This document shows, one piece after another, positions 46,286-57,790 of a DNA stretch of 64,000 nucleotides. The notes beneath the pieces were generated by a model, which was not told the origin of the DNA, did no database searches, and worked only from the letters and a program-made list of their open reading frames with translations. Location: contig JASBNA010000038.1 in NCBI GenBank assembly GCA_038087015.1, positions 248,001 through 312,000 on the forward strand, written 5' to 3'. Positions within the stretch are counted from its first letter, which is position 1. Each line of letters begins with the position of its first letter. Origin of the DNA: Cerrena zonata. Its lineage: Eukaryota; Basidiomycota; Agaricomycetes; Polyporales; Cerrenaceae. The translations under genes and the position numbers were made by a program.

Positions 46286-49200
46286 ATGGCTGAAATCAAA
46301 CGCGACGTCAAGAATCCCCTTCTCTTTGAATGCGCTTGGGAGGTCGCAAACAAGGTCGGAGGCATCTACACCGTCATCAAAACCAAAGTCCCCGTCACCG
46401 TATCAGAGTATGGCGACAGATACACCCTCATCGGTCCCCTCAGCTACAAGACAGCTCCTATGGAAGTCGAACAGATGGAGCCTAAAGATCCCCATCTAGC
46501 TGCTACTCTGGAGTCCATGAAAACGGCCGGTGTCAAGATGCTCTACGGGAAATGGCTCATCGAAGGTGCACCGAATGTCTTGCTCTTCGACACCGGAAGC
46601 CAATATTCGCGACTGGACGAGTGGAAGGGGGATCTCTGGAACTTGGCTGGCATCCCAACTCCACCAAATGACCACGAGACGAACGAGACGATCGTGTTCG
46701 GTTACCTTGTTGCATGGTTCTTGGGAGATGTGAGCATTATGTTCTACTTTGCTTTCTTCGTTTACCTGCATGCGCGAGAGCATTTTTCACACCTTCGATC
46801 GGTTCGCATTCAATGTGTTAAATGGGGTTTGCACTACCCCATTCCGAATTACTCTTCACTAGATATTCTCAACGGAAGGCATCAATATATGCGAATTTCA
46901 AAGGGAATTCGCAAACTGCTCTTCACCTATGGCAACTTTCCTTACGGGTGTCACATTACTCTACGTCAATAACGCTTTGATCCTTTAAGGATCTACAACG
47001 TTCCATTCGTTCCTCTTCACCCGGATCTTGCGTCACACCCTCTAGGGAGACTGGGTCTGGTCCGGTCGGTCTTGGCGTGCGCATGATTGCTCAAACACGT
47101 ATTGCTTGCACTATACGAACAATACTAATGCTATTTAATGGCACGACATATACGAAATGCCAAAATATGTGGCGACAGCCCATCGTTGTGGATGGGACAT
47201 GGGCTTGATGTCTCTGGCATTATACACAAGTTGGCTCCGACTGACTCACTGTTTGATGGTCGCATGACTGCACAGATGATGCTGAGCTTTTGGCAGTTCA
47301 CCATCTCAGTTCGAACAATTTCGAGCAACAACATGATCACGTTGCTCTCAATTCATAAAATCCTGATTCCTATTCTATTTTGCCATTTATACTTCCCCTT
47401 ACTTTACTCGGATCTTGCTTTCCGAATTTATACGCTAATTAATCTCTATCCAGTACGTCGCTCGTCAACTAGACACCGCCGTCGTAGCCCACTTCCACGA
47501 ATGGCAAGCAGGTCTAGCCATCCCTCTCCTCCGCAAGCGTCACGTCGACGTCACCACCGTCTTCACAACGCACGCAACCCTCCTCGGTCGCTACCTCTGC
47601 GCAGGTAGCGTCGACTTCTACAACAACCTGCAATACTTCGACGTCGACCACGAAGCTGGCAAACGCGGAATCTACCATCGATACTGCATCGAACGGTCTT
47701 CGGCGCATTGTGCTGATGTGTTCACGACGGTGTCGCATATCACGGCGTATGAGAGTGAACATTTGTTGAAGAGGAAACCGGATGGGGTGTTGCCGAATGG
47801 GTTGAATGTGGTCAAGTTCCAGGCGATGCATGAGTTCCAGAATTTGCATTCTACGGCGAAGGCGAAGATTAATGAGTTTGTGAGGGGGCACTTTTATGGG
47901 CATTATAATTTTGATTTGGAGAATACGCTTTATGTGAGTGACTATTCAGGGTCGTACGAAATGGATGCTAATGTGGGCCTAGTTCTTCACAGCGGGTCGG
48001 TACGAGTATCGTAACAAGGGTGTGGACATGTTTATCGAATCCCTTGCTCGTAAGTCGATATCAACTCTCTGAGATTTGAATGACCACTGAACGAACGACA
48101 CTAGGTTTGAATTATCGTTTAAAGAAATCAAACTCAACAACGACAGTGGTAGCATTCATTATCATGCCCGCTTCAACTCATTCGTACACCGTCGATGCTC
48201 TCAAGGGACAAGCTGTTGTTAAACAACTTCGTGACACAGTCGCAGAAATTCAGAACCGTCTCGGTGCTCGATTGTTTGAACACGCTATGCGCTCCAATGG
48301 GTAAGCAGTTGGTCACTCGAATTCAAAACTAATGTTAATGATGTCGTGACAGCGAGCACGGGACACTACCCACACCCGAAAGCCTACTTTCAGAAGAAGA
48401 CAAAGTCCTCCTCAAACGACGTATCTTTGCTCTTAAGCGTAACTCCCTCCCGCCTGTGACAACTCACAATATGGCAGACGATCCTAACGACCCGATCTTG
48501 AACCAAATCCGTCGAGTCCAACTATTCAATTCCGAAAGCGATCGTGTCAAGATCGTCTTCCATCCTGACTTCCTCAACTCCAACAACCCCATCTTGGGAC
48601 TAGACTACGAAGAATTCGTACGTGGGTGTCATCTGGGTGTTTTCCCCAGTTACTACGAGCCTTGGGGATATACCCCAGCTGAATGTACGGTGATGGGTAT
48701 CCCATCTATCACCACCAACCTCTCCGGATTCGGATGTTTCATGCAAGACCTCATCGAACGTCCCCAAGACGAAGGCTGCTACATCGTCGACCGTCGCTCC
48801 CAATCCGTCGAAGACTCCGTCAGCCAACTCACCGACCACATGTACACATTCTCAAACCGTACAAGACGTCAACGGATAAACCAACGAAACCGCGTCGAGC
48901 GGCTTTCGCCTTTGTTGGATTGGAAGAATTTGGGGATCGAGTATAGTAAGGCGAGGCAGTTGGCGTTGAGGAGGGCGTATCCGGATTCGTTTTATGGCGT
49001 TGGCGGGTTGGAGGGTGAGGATGAGGAGTTTGACTTTGGGATGGAGAGGATGATGCCGAATAGTGTGCCTGCGAGTCCGAGGTTTAGGATGAGTGCGATG
49101 AGTGGGATTGCGACGCCGGGTGATATTGGCACGTTGACTGAAGAGGTATGTCAGCTCTTGATGATGGAAGGGGTGTTGGATATTGACGGGATTGTTTTTA

Positions 49201-49512
49201 GATGCAGGCGTTGGGTACGAGTGATTATAAGGGACAGGCGTGGCCTTCTCAAGAGGATGAGGAAGAAGGGTATCCATTGTACGTGTTTACTTCTGCGCTG
49301 TCCAGTAGAAAAGCTGTGCTGATAAGTTGACTCTTCTCCTAGCCCGCTCGTTATGAAAGTCCGCTCACGAGCAAGTTCAGGTCGTTTCTGGTGCTAGCAC
49401 CCCCGGAGGAGGAAGATCCAAGACTCTGAGCGAAGGTGACTTGCGCAAGGCCGACGCTGCTCTCAGCCACGTTAATGAGGGACATATGAATGGTCACAAT
49501 GGAACCTACTAG
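46286..49512 (+). CDS. GSY1: Glycogen synthase, 3'-terminal frame break
   Basis: Elongates glycogen from UDP-glucose (GT3 family). Exons 46286-46729, 47454-47933, 47983-48049, 48105-48300, 48353-49145, 49202-49278 and 49343-49512. Landmarks: [17 protein letters not shown] at the N-terminus, [53 protein letters not shown], and [19 protein letters not shown] near the active site. The first intron is 724 nt, more than ten times the local norm. In the last exon the frame changes by one base near 49380 (TCAGGTCG): read literally the protein stops at 49395-49397, while the other frame continues with a typical Ser-rich regulatory tail (GASTPGG, then [16 protein letters not shown]) to 49512. Catalytic parts are unaffected. 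Confidence 0.93.
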
Positions 49513-49813
49513 ATAACCACAAGCCTCCATCAAATGTTGGAGGTTGGAACTAAATGGTGTCGCGGAATGTCTCTTGGAAGGATGAAATGGAATATCCTCT
49601 GTTTGGAAAGCTGTTCTTTATCTTTCTTCTTACACGTTGTGTCCAGTAGTAAAACATGTTTATATCCGTCCATGTATATCCTAAACATTGTAGCTCGAGT
49701 CGTAACCTTGGTCAATCAATATATAGCAATTACCTTTCGAACTTGAGCTCTGTCAGTGTCACACCTTCACCGTGCAATAATTCAAAGGTGTAAAAGCAGA
49801 ATCTAGAAAAGAA
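49513..49813. other. Convergent 3' region
   Basis: About 300 nt between two convergent genes; presumably both 3' untranslated regions. Nothing else seen. Confidence 0.4.
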
Positions 49814-50609
49814 TTATGACGACTTTACAATAGTCTCAGCACTCTTCTGCGCAGAGGCAGCAGCAGCAGCAAGCTCCCTCTCAACAATTTTCTCCCCAAG
49901 CTCCTTCACCTTCTCCGCACTCCTCGTCTTCTTCGTCTGCATATCCAACACCAACCTATCCTTCACAGCCTGCATCGTCAACTCACCCACACCCTACCGG
50001 AGCTCTCTGCCACCTAACCACTCTGAAACCAACACCCGCCAACGGATGTGCTTCCAAATACTTGATCCACCTCTCGACGACTTCATCATCCGCGTCCCAA
50101 GCTTTGATCACCCGTTTATGTGTCCTCCTCTCGAAGTTCTCTTGGGAGGTTTTGTGCACGAAGGGTGAACGCGGGACTGTCCATAGACTTCGTTGCGTGG
50201 GGAGTGGGATGGTTTTGGAGATGGGGATGGCTAGAGCTGAGGCGGCGTGTGAGGCGAAGTGCGTGAAGAGGTTGAGGAGGGAGATGTGGTAGGAACGGAA
50301 GTGGATTAAGGCGACGGGGACGTTGTGCGTTCGCGGGTGGTAGTAGGCTGGGAGGAAGGAACGGCCGTTGACTATTTGACCTGCTACTTCGGGTTGACCG
50401 AGGAGCTCTGATAGTTCGTTTTGGGAGGCTGCAGAGAGGCCGGTTTGGTTACTATATAGTGTGTTTGAGTAAATTATGATTAGTGGTGGGTGCTTGTATA
50501 TAGAAAGTGTGACTTACATGGCAGGCAGTGTGTGGCTCAGACGAGAACCACTGGCTATCCGAGAAGCCAGAGAGAGGGTTCTATTACATTGTCGTCCAAT
50601 ACCAAACAT
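49814..50609 (-). CDS. RSM10: Mitochondrial ribosomal protein uS10m (Rsm10), one frame break
   Basis: Small-subunit mitochondrial ribosomal protein. Two exons, 50609-50518 and 50451-49814. Exon 1 encodes an import presequence rich in Arg/Ser/Leu ([20 protein letters not shown]). The S10 core follows: [76 protein letters not shown] and a C-terminal strand [15 protein letters not shown]. Directly after RAPV the frame moves by one base at a GGG run (49994-49992); the literal frame stops two codons later, whereas the shifted frame gives a further 60-residue helical, Ala-rich C-terminus ([17 protein letters not shown]) to the stop at 49816. The S10 fold itself is complete either way. Confidence 0.87.
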
Positions 50610-51887
50610 CGTGTTGATGATTGTCTGCGAAAGATGACAACGCGCAGGACGATGATGAGTGTAATGAAAGTTAAATGAAACTGGCTTCAAGCCACTTGGG
50701 CAAAATCATAGACGCCAGCGCCGTCACGTCCGAGAAAGGCAACCCCGACGATCAACTTTAGGATCGATCGTTGATTGGTGGGCGTTCGTCATCTTGTTCG
50801 TCCCTCATACTACTGGTAGGGGCGAGGCCTTGATTCAGAGTCTTGGACGACTGCTATTTGGATCACTCTCAGTTGACGAGTTACAATGCTTCTCCATTAT
50901 TTCTCAACAGAGGGGTCTATCTCCACTCCAGTGCAAAGCATCACCACATTTCAAAATCATTACTCGCAGTTCAAACTTTGAAGTCATCACATGTTGTCTC
51001 TTATCACCATAGCCTGAGAGCTTGCACACAAAAACGAAACTCCAACGCGCGATATAATCGGAGAGCTATCACTAGACAATGTATCAGGGCATGTGTACAC
51101 GCTGCGGCAGCGCGTATGCTCATCTTTGTCTGCATTCTCCGTCACTAGCGATGGTCTTGACGACGCGTAAAGACCCCCTCTTCGGACTGTACGAGGGCTC
51201 CTTCTTTTTCGTACGCATTCTTTTCTCTCCAGATGCTTCAAGAAATGTTACTGACCCTTTCTTTTACCTTCCATAACTTGTCATGTGTTACGCGCAATTT
51301 AATTTGACAGGCACAGTAACCTTGGGCAATAGCCTGTTACAACACAAGAACTGAAAGAAGCGTCAGTCGCACTGAAAATCAATGCATTTGTAGGCACAGG
51401 CGACTCCCCCGAACCTAAGTTCTTTTACTCTCACGGGTGCGGCATCACGGTTAGCGTGTCGATTCTGTCGAACGCCCTCAGTCAGACAATCAGGTTTCCC
51501 CTTTCGTCGACCAGCCGGGCTGACTGTGTTATTTGTTGAAGAAGTTGGGGTCGTGTCTTCCGTTAGGTTTAGCAGCTTTCACGAACTCCACATATCTGGA
51601 TGCTGACGGACCAATCATACGCCTTGACGCTGTAGAACCTAATTTCTCAGTTGACCCATTCATAAGGACAGCGAAGGTTATGATTTACTTGCTCACCGGT
51701 CTTCTACACGGACGTATCATGAGATCGGCCGACCCCACTGGGGATGCGTTCAGGTCCTGGAAGTGAAATAGGTTTCCGCACCGGACGTATAGATGGTGGC
51801 GTTTGGGGATATATAAACCTTGTCCAGCGAAGCCAATGACCCAACAAGCTCCAAACAACCATCCAGTAGCACTTCTCACATCTAACA
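50610..51887. other. Divergent intergenic region with P450 promoter
   Basis: 1.3 kb. Contains the TATA box at 51810. No gene supported. Confidence 0.45.
51810..51817 (+). promoter_or_regulatory. TATA box of the P450 gene
   Basis: TATATAAA, 71 nt upstream of the ATG at 51888. Confidence 0.55.
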
Positions 51888-53984
51888 ATGATTTCTCTCC
51901 CCATGTCTACCGCTCAATACCTCTACGCTCTCGCCGTTGCCCTTCCCCTGTATGTCATGTTAACGAAGTGGCGGTCTACAAAAGGGGTAGGCCTTTCAGC
52001 CGTTTCTCTTCCGCTCTTTTGTATTGAACCTTTCGCAAATTTAGCTGCGGTCCCTACCCACTGTTGGTCACGACCTTCCACTGCTCTCCTACATCAGCGC
52101 CTTCAAGTTTGCTTCTCATGCTCGGGAAATGCTTAATGAGGGCTATCAAAAGGTAAATATAATCGAAATATTGCTACACTCATACAACTCGTTTTAATGG
52201 CCTCGTTTTATAGTACAAAGGAGAAATGTTCAAGATAGCCATGCAAGACCGATGGTTGGTTGTATTGACCAACCCTGAGACTATCGAAGAAGTGCGAAAA
52301 ATGCCAGATGACAAATTGGACTTCATTCATGCCGCTATGGATGTGAGTATATCACGTCTATGATTCTGTCGTCGAGCCATGGGTTAAATGTTTCCCTTAG
52401 ACTATTGAAGCTAGGTATACGTTCAGCCCGGAGACCCATAACGACCCATTCGTTGTGGGAGTCGTTCAATCACATCTCACCAAACACCTGGACTTTTCGT
52501 TCGATGAAGCCCACGACGAGGTCATGGCTTCGTTCAATGACAAGATTGGAAACATTGATAACGGTGAGCATACCGATCCAGAACCGCATTATCTACTACT
52601 TACTATGCTACCCTCCAGATTGGACTCTGGTTCGAATATTGCCTCTTGCTCAATATGTGGTATCTCGTGCCAGCAACCGTGTGTTCGTCGGTTCGCAAAT
52701 ATGTTAGTCGTTCAACAACTATGCTACTATCAATATGGTCTAATAACATGGTTTAGGTCGGGTGCCTGAGTATATTGACCTTGCCGTTCGTCACACCGTC
52801 GAAGTCTCAAACACTCGAAAGATATTAGGGTGGTTCCCAGGTGTCACTCGGCAGTAAGTTATCCTCTCCCTTGCGATCTCTCATTACTATTTCTTACTGA
52901 CAATATTGCGACAATATTAGCCTTGCTCCGCTCTTTACAAGTGATTCCAACAAGGCTCATGAAACGTGCAAAACTCTCATTGGACCAGTCATTAAGGAGC
53001 GACTCCGGATTCATAAAGAGGTCGGAAATAACTGGGAAGACAAACCGGTAAGCTTAAATATACTATTTAGTTGGTTACATTCTTCTGATATTACTTACGT
53101 TACTAGAGAGATGTCATGCAATCGGTCATCGAAGTGTGTCTTTCCAAGGGCTATGACATAGATGTCATGGTTGCTACGGTCCTCTTGCTCAACTTTGTCT
53201 CCATCCACAACACTTCAAACGTATGTGATGTATTACATTGAAGCAATCATTGGTCTGACTCGGATATGTTTCACAGAGTTTCACCCAAGCTTTGTTCCAT
53301 CTCGCTGGTCAACCGAAGTACATAGCACCTCTTCGTGCAGAGATAGCCTCCGTTTTGGAGAAGGAGGATCTGAGTAAGAACGCATTGGCGAAGATGCCCA
53401 AGTTGGATAGTTTCATGCGTGAATCCCAACGAGTGAACGGTACCGGTCTTGGTGGGTTCTCCGGCATTTTACGATGGTAATGGTATATGTCGATTTTAAT
53501 CCTCTTTCCAGTTCATGTTTTGCGCAAGACATTTAAACCTGTGACTCTCTCTAATGGTATCACAATCCCAGCTGACACTTTTATCGGTGCACCCCTTCTA
53601 TCAATTCAGCACGACGAGGAGCTTTATCCCGGGTCCGAAACTTTTGATCCCTGGAGATCCACAGAGAAACGTGATAAGCTCATTTCCTCAGAGGGAATGA
53701 AGTATCAATACGTTAGCACCTCTCCCGAATATCTCGCCTTTGGGCATGGAAAACATGCATGGTACGCCCCCTTGCTTATGACGATGAGGCTGTCAACTCA
53801 TATTTCCATTAGTCCCGGGCGATTCTTCGCCGCTAACGAAATCAAATCGATGCTCATCCATCTCATCATGAACTACGACATGAAATTCGAGAATGATGCA
53901 GGGCGCCCTCAGAACGCTCATATCTTTATGCAGACCTATCCGTCTTCTACGGCTGAAGTTCTGTTCAGGAAACGACAAATGTGA
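51888..53984 (+). CDS. Cytochrome P450 monooxygenase
   Basis: Eleven exons (51888-51986, 52045-52152, 52214-52342, 52401-52563, 52619-52702, 52757-52853, 52921-53047, 53107-53220, 53277-53451, 53512-53761, 53813-53984), all in phase, give 505 aa. An N-terminal anchor precedes the catalytic domain, so it is ER-bound. Signatures: LRSLPTVGHDLP hinge, I-helix FVSIHNTSN, ExxR as ESQR, FDPWR, and the heme loop FGHGKHACPGRF. The codon for the heme-ligating Cys is split by the last intron (TG|T). The I-helix has His-Asn where Ala/Gly-Gly-x-Asp/Glu-Thr is usual; many basidiomycete P450s carry HTTS-like variants. The tail resembles ent-kaurene-oxidase-like basidiomycete P450s; substrate not predictable. 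Confidence 0.92.
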
Positions 53985-54915
53985 AGCATAGGGATCCGTT
54001 ATTTCATCTAATACTATTCTCTGTTTTGAATATCTAGCCAAACCCTTTTCCATGAGCTAGCGGCCCCACAGAAATAATAATAATGTAATTGTCCATTCCT
54101 GGTCTTGACAATCATATACAACATAATACTCATACGTAAGCTACTTCCCCCCATTACGACGAATATATGTACTTTATATGGCTTTTCATTGCAAGATTAA
54201 GCTATGTCCATCGAGGTATCGGTCTATAATCTTTTCAACGGAGTTTTCCGTTCTGATCACTACGCTTGCCATATACGGATGGATTTGAATAACATTGCAT
54301 GGATGAGCACTGTGGCGTTGACAGCAATGGGCCACGACGCTGAACTTTTTAAAGTCGTTTGCTGATTCTTTCAAGGTCGCGTCAACGATCCACTGGCATT
54401 CTCGTACCGCGAAGTACTCAACTCAATCAACAATAAAGCCTGCGCCGATCTTTTTTAACACGGCCACGGACCCATCCGAATCCTAATGCCAGGGACGAGT
54501 CGTGCATTCAGACCTTTCAGGGATCGATCCGATGCTAGGAACATGGCAACTCGCAATACTGATAGGTGTAACCCATCGCAGTATCTGGAACCCAACGCTT
54601 CGATGTGTCTCACGGATGCATGCGATGATGATGATCTGATAGGGAACCACAATATTGTACAAGTCAAATGTAAATGGAACAAAGGGTACGATTCACTTCA
54701 TGTACACCTTCTCGATTGACGCTTTCCAACTCCAGATATAAAACAACTCGCCCCTCTCCTCGCCTTCTAACCACAGACTTTACGGCCGACCCTCGAACGA
54801 CCTGATCCAGTATCTGCTCTGTGTTTGTAGTGTTTGGAAGGCCCTTCACAGTGGAGTCCCTAGAGGGGTCTCCACAGTGTAGGCTCTTCCGGCTCTATGG
54901 GCATTGAGCTGGTCT
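53985..54915. other. Intergenic, no supported gene
   Basis: About 0.9 kb between convergent genes. Short frames only. Confidence 0.45.
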
Positions 54916-55699
54916 TCAATAGGTCCGCCATCCCTGTACATTAGGGATGGTGCTGAATCGGGGGTCGGTGTCGTCCTGATTGAGTGGTAGGAGAACTTGA
55001 TCGTCTTGGATCAAGAGGCAGTCTCCTCTAGACTGGCTCGACGCGTCTTCCTTCTTTGGGGGAAGGAAGAACACCCTCTTACCAATTCCGTGGTAAGGTA
55101 GGGGTGGCAGGTCGCGAGTAGGACCGATGGGTGGCTGGGGGCAGGGCGGCAAAGGTCGCAACCTGAACAGCTCCTGGCTCGAGGTGTCGTCGGTGGCAGT
55201 GGCACGAGGGCGTGGACGGCCAGTGCCAATGGGTGGTTGAGGCTTCCGGACACTGCTCGTGATTTTGTCCTGTTTTGGCGCGACCACGCGGTATGGGATG
55301 GGCTGGGAGTGGAAGACTGGAAGAAGAGGCTTCGTATCCTCCAGCTCCCATTGCAAGTCGAGCAGCGGTGCCCTTTGCTCGTCTGGGCGGAGTGGGCGAG
55401 GGGCGAAGAAGAGAGGGGGAGAAGATTGGGTTGGAGGGCGTATGTCGCCCTCGGTATTGCTGCATGGGTCTTCGATGCCCGCTACGATATCTCGCAGCAG
55501 CTGTACTCCGCGGTCGACGGGGCCCTACGTCTATTGTCAGAGTGTATTTCGTCTGAACACGCGTTGAATCACTAACCATTGGACGCGTTTTGTCCACGGG
55601 AGGGACTTGGTCCTCGCGCTCCTTGCGTTTCCGGGCAAGGTAATTGTTGAACCATGTACGGTCCATGATGTTTCGGTAGAGATCCGCAGCGGTGATCAT
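54916..55699 (-). CDS. Orphan proline-rich protein, about 243 aa
   Basis: Two exons (55699-55577 and 55524-54916) join in phase 0 across a 52-nt intron (GTTAGT...TAG). The N-terminal helix (ITAADLYRNIMDRTWFNNYL) is followed by ARKRKEREDQVPP and a long Pro/Arg-rich, low-complexity region containing LRPLPPCPQPPIGPTRDLPP, ending GWRTY. The frame is open upstream of the chosen ATG for 165 nt without another ATG, so a further 5' exon is possible. Unrecognised; likely disordered. Confidence 0.5.
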
Positions 55700-56448
55700 T
55701 ATTGAAGTGGAATAAACAAAAGGTGAGTAGCTGTTGTTGTCTAAGACGATGTCTTTGTGGTGAGTTGGGAGTTTGGAATAGGCCGAGGGAGGTGGCAAAT
55801 ATGGGCAATTAAAGGGTGGATGTTCGGTTGCGGAGGATGCCGAGCCATTGACCTTGAGTGGCACCTAACTGACCTGTGACTCCTTCTCGTATCTGGTATT
55901 GTTCATTTGTCAGTCCTTCATTGTCACTTGTCAAACGTCTAATAATCACCCCGGCCTTAGGTTTGATGCAAGTATTGGCATGCCCGACCCTCCAATGGTA
56001 GGCTTCCTTACAGAGCTCATGTTGAAAGCATCTCCACTACCACAAAGACATATCTTGCCGGCTCCGAAAATCCATACGCTCTGGACGATCATTGCGGTGT
56101 ACAACCGCTGGAAGGTCCGGAACAATTGACGAGTATGTAAGACTAGGCTACTCTGAATTCATTCGTGCTACTTGTACATACCCTATATCGATGGTTCATA
56201 GTTTATATGATGGGTCGGTCAGTTACCATATTCCGTACCTGTAACTAATAACAAGACTTATTCTATCATTCAAAAGCCACGGATATCATCCTTTTCACCC
56301 AGTTTCGAGTAAATTTGGGAAGTGTCACTATTACACATCGTTTCGTGGCACTCTTTCAAAATGTAGCTATATTCACACCAATTTCTGCGCCTACAAAAAT
56401 AACACACTAATACTAGTACATGTCCGAATTTTCCCTTGGCTCGACGAT

Positions 56449-57105
56449 CTAATCATTCGGCCCTCCGACACGTTGGAAAACGTACTTCTGGTTTGAGCGA
56501 TCCTAGGGAAGAACGAAAAGTGAGCCGCTACTTCTAAACATTACATGTAATGACTCACGCTGAAGTCCCTATAGAAGTGAACCTGAAAAAATGTCAGCTA
56601 TGGCAAATATTGCGTCTAATCGACACTTACACATTTGTCGTCAGACTCGCAGTCCCAAGGATCAGTATTCCCTTCCTTGTAAACCCTATTTTCGATCAGT
56701 GATGGAACTAATAAACGGTGCAGAGAAGATTTACTTGGCATACTCGCTCTGCTTGCTTTCGATTACCCAAACATCGGAGTCGCTATTTCCTCCGCGAGTG
56801 TAGCCATATCCCCAGTATGTATCCTTGTTCTGAAACTTGCACAGTCCGGAGTCATCGAAGCATGTATTGATCTTGTAACAGCTTCCACGTCCTTGGTATG
56901 TGAAACGAAACTGAAGTCAAATCAGTATGAGACGAGATATATTGTTGAAACCAACGCATACCTGCTGCTTATCACTGTGCTGCTTGAATTCTTCGACGAG
57001 CTTCAGCCAAGTCCCGCTACTGGGATCATATTCCACGAATTGTTTCGAGTTATAGACTTTGATACGGTATTCACCGTCTGAGGGTATGTAGGGTAGCCAG
57101 GACAT
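56449..57105 (-). CDS. Orphan Cys- and aromatic-rich protein, 150 aa, five exons
   Basis: Exons 57105-56962, 56910-56735, 56685-56631, 56582-56559 (24 nt) and 56502-56449, all in phase. The product is rich in Tyr, Trp, Cys and Asp: IPSDGEYRIKVYNSKQFVEY, GSCYKINTCFDDSGLCKF, DTYWGYGYTRGGNSDSDVWV and TDPWDCESDDKC. It has no signal peptide. The YRIKVYNSKQFVEYD start and short length recall cytosolic fungal lectin-like beta proteins, but I cannot name a family. The TATA box at 57164 is 60 nt upstream, and the gene structure (many short exons) resembles the lectin at 61136. Confidence 0.6.
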
Positions 57106-57163
57106 TGTGAGCAAGCGATGCTCTTGAGCCCCAACCTGAAGGGAAGTCGGAACAAGACGTCGT

Positions 57164-57175
57164 CTTATATATATA
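57164..57175 (-). promoter_or_regulatory. TATA box of the 150-aa orphan gene
   Basis: TATATATATAAG on the minus strand, about 60 nt upstream of the ATG at 57105. Confidence 0.5.
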
Positions 57176-57790
57176 GCGGATGGCAGCTCGCTTGGATACA
57201 ATGCTACCTCACATTGTGTAAAGAGGAGTCATGGATGCCGCATGATAGATCGAAGCAGACCTATCGTATTCATATACGTTCCATGCCTCTGTCAAACGTA
57301 CAGGTGTATTTAATCTGCGGCAGATGTCCATACTAATTGGGGAACTTCGTGAGGAAAATTGAGCTCTTGATCCAGTAGCCCATCTATTAACAGAGTCATA
57401 AGGCCTATGAATGTGAAAGAGTAGTGTCTCGCCTGGGGAGTCATGGGTCGGAGCTGTCATACTCGCGACGACAGGAGGAATGCCGCTCCTGTAGTATTGA
57501 TGAGACGAAGATACTTATCAGCAGACGTTCAAGATAATGGATTAAAAGACCCTTGATATATACCCCTTCTGGTATTTCTGGAAGCTAAAAACTCGTTGGA
57601 AGTAGTCAACTTAAGATGATCCTGCCACAGCGGGGAGTTGAGTTTCTCCGACTTCCTTATTAGGGAGTTTGAAGTTAAGCATCAGCCTCGCGTACCAAGG
57701 CTTCCGCCGAGTACCATCTTTCATCCTGCATCCTACCTTACGGTATGGGTCACGACCACAATTCTCACTAAAGCTAAATCAGTAGTTGGG
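57176..57790. other. Divergent intergenic region
   Basis: Between the 150-aa orphan and ATG22; presumably both promoters. No gene supported. Confidence 0.45.

Noticed and set aside
47138..47608. 156-residue frame spanning the end of the long glycogen synthase intron
   Set aside because: Its second half is an alternative frame of a conserved glycogen synthase exon; kept only as a remark on the intron.
47514..47903. 129-residue minus-strand frame
   Set aside because: Antisense of the glycogen synthase second exon.
55079..55864. 261-residue minus-strand frame used as one uninterrupted gene
   Set aside because: Its opening codon is GTG and it reads through a clear intron (55576-55525); the spliced model gives a different frame in the second part.
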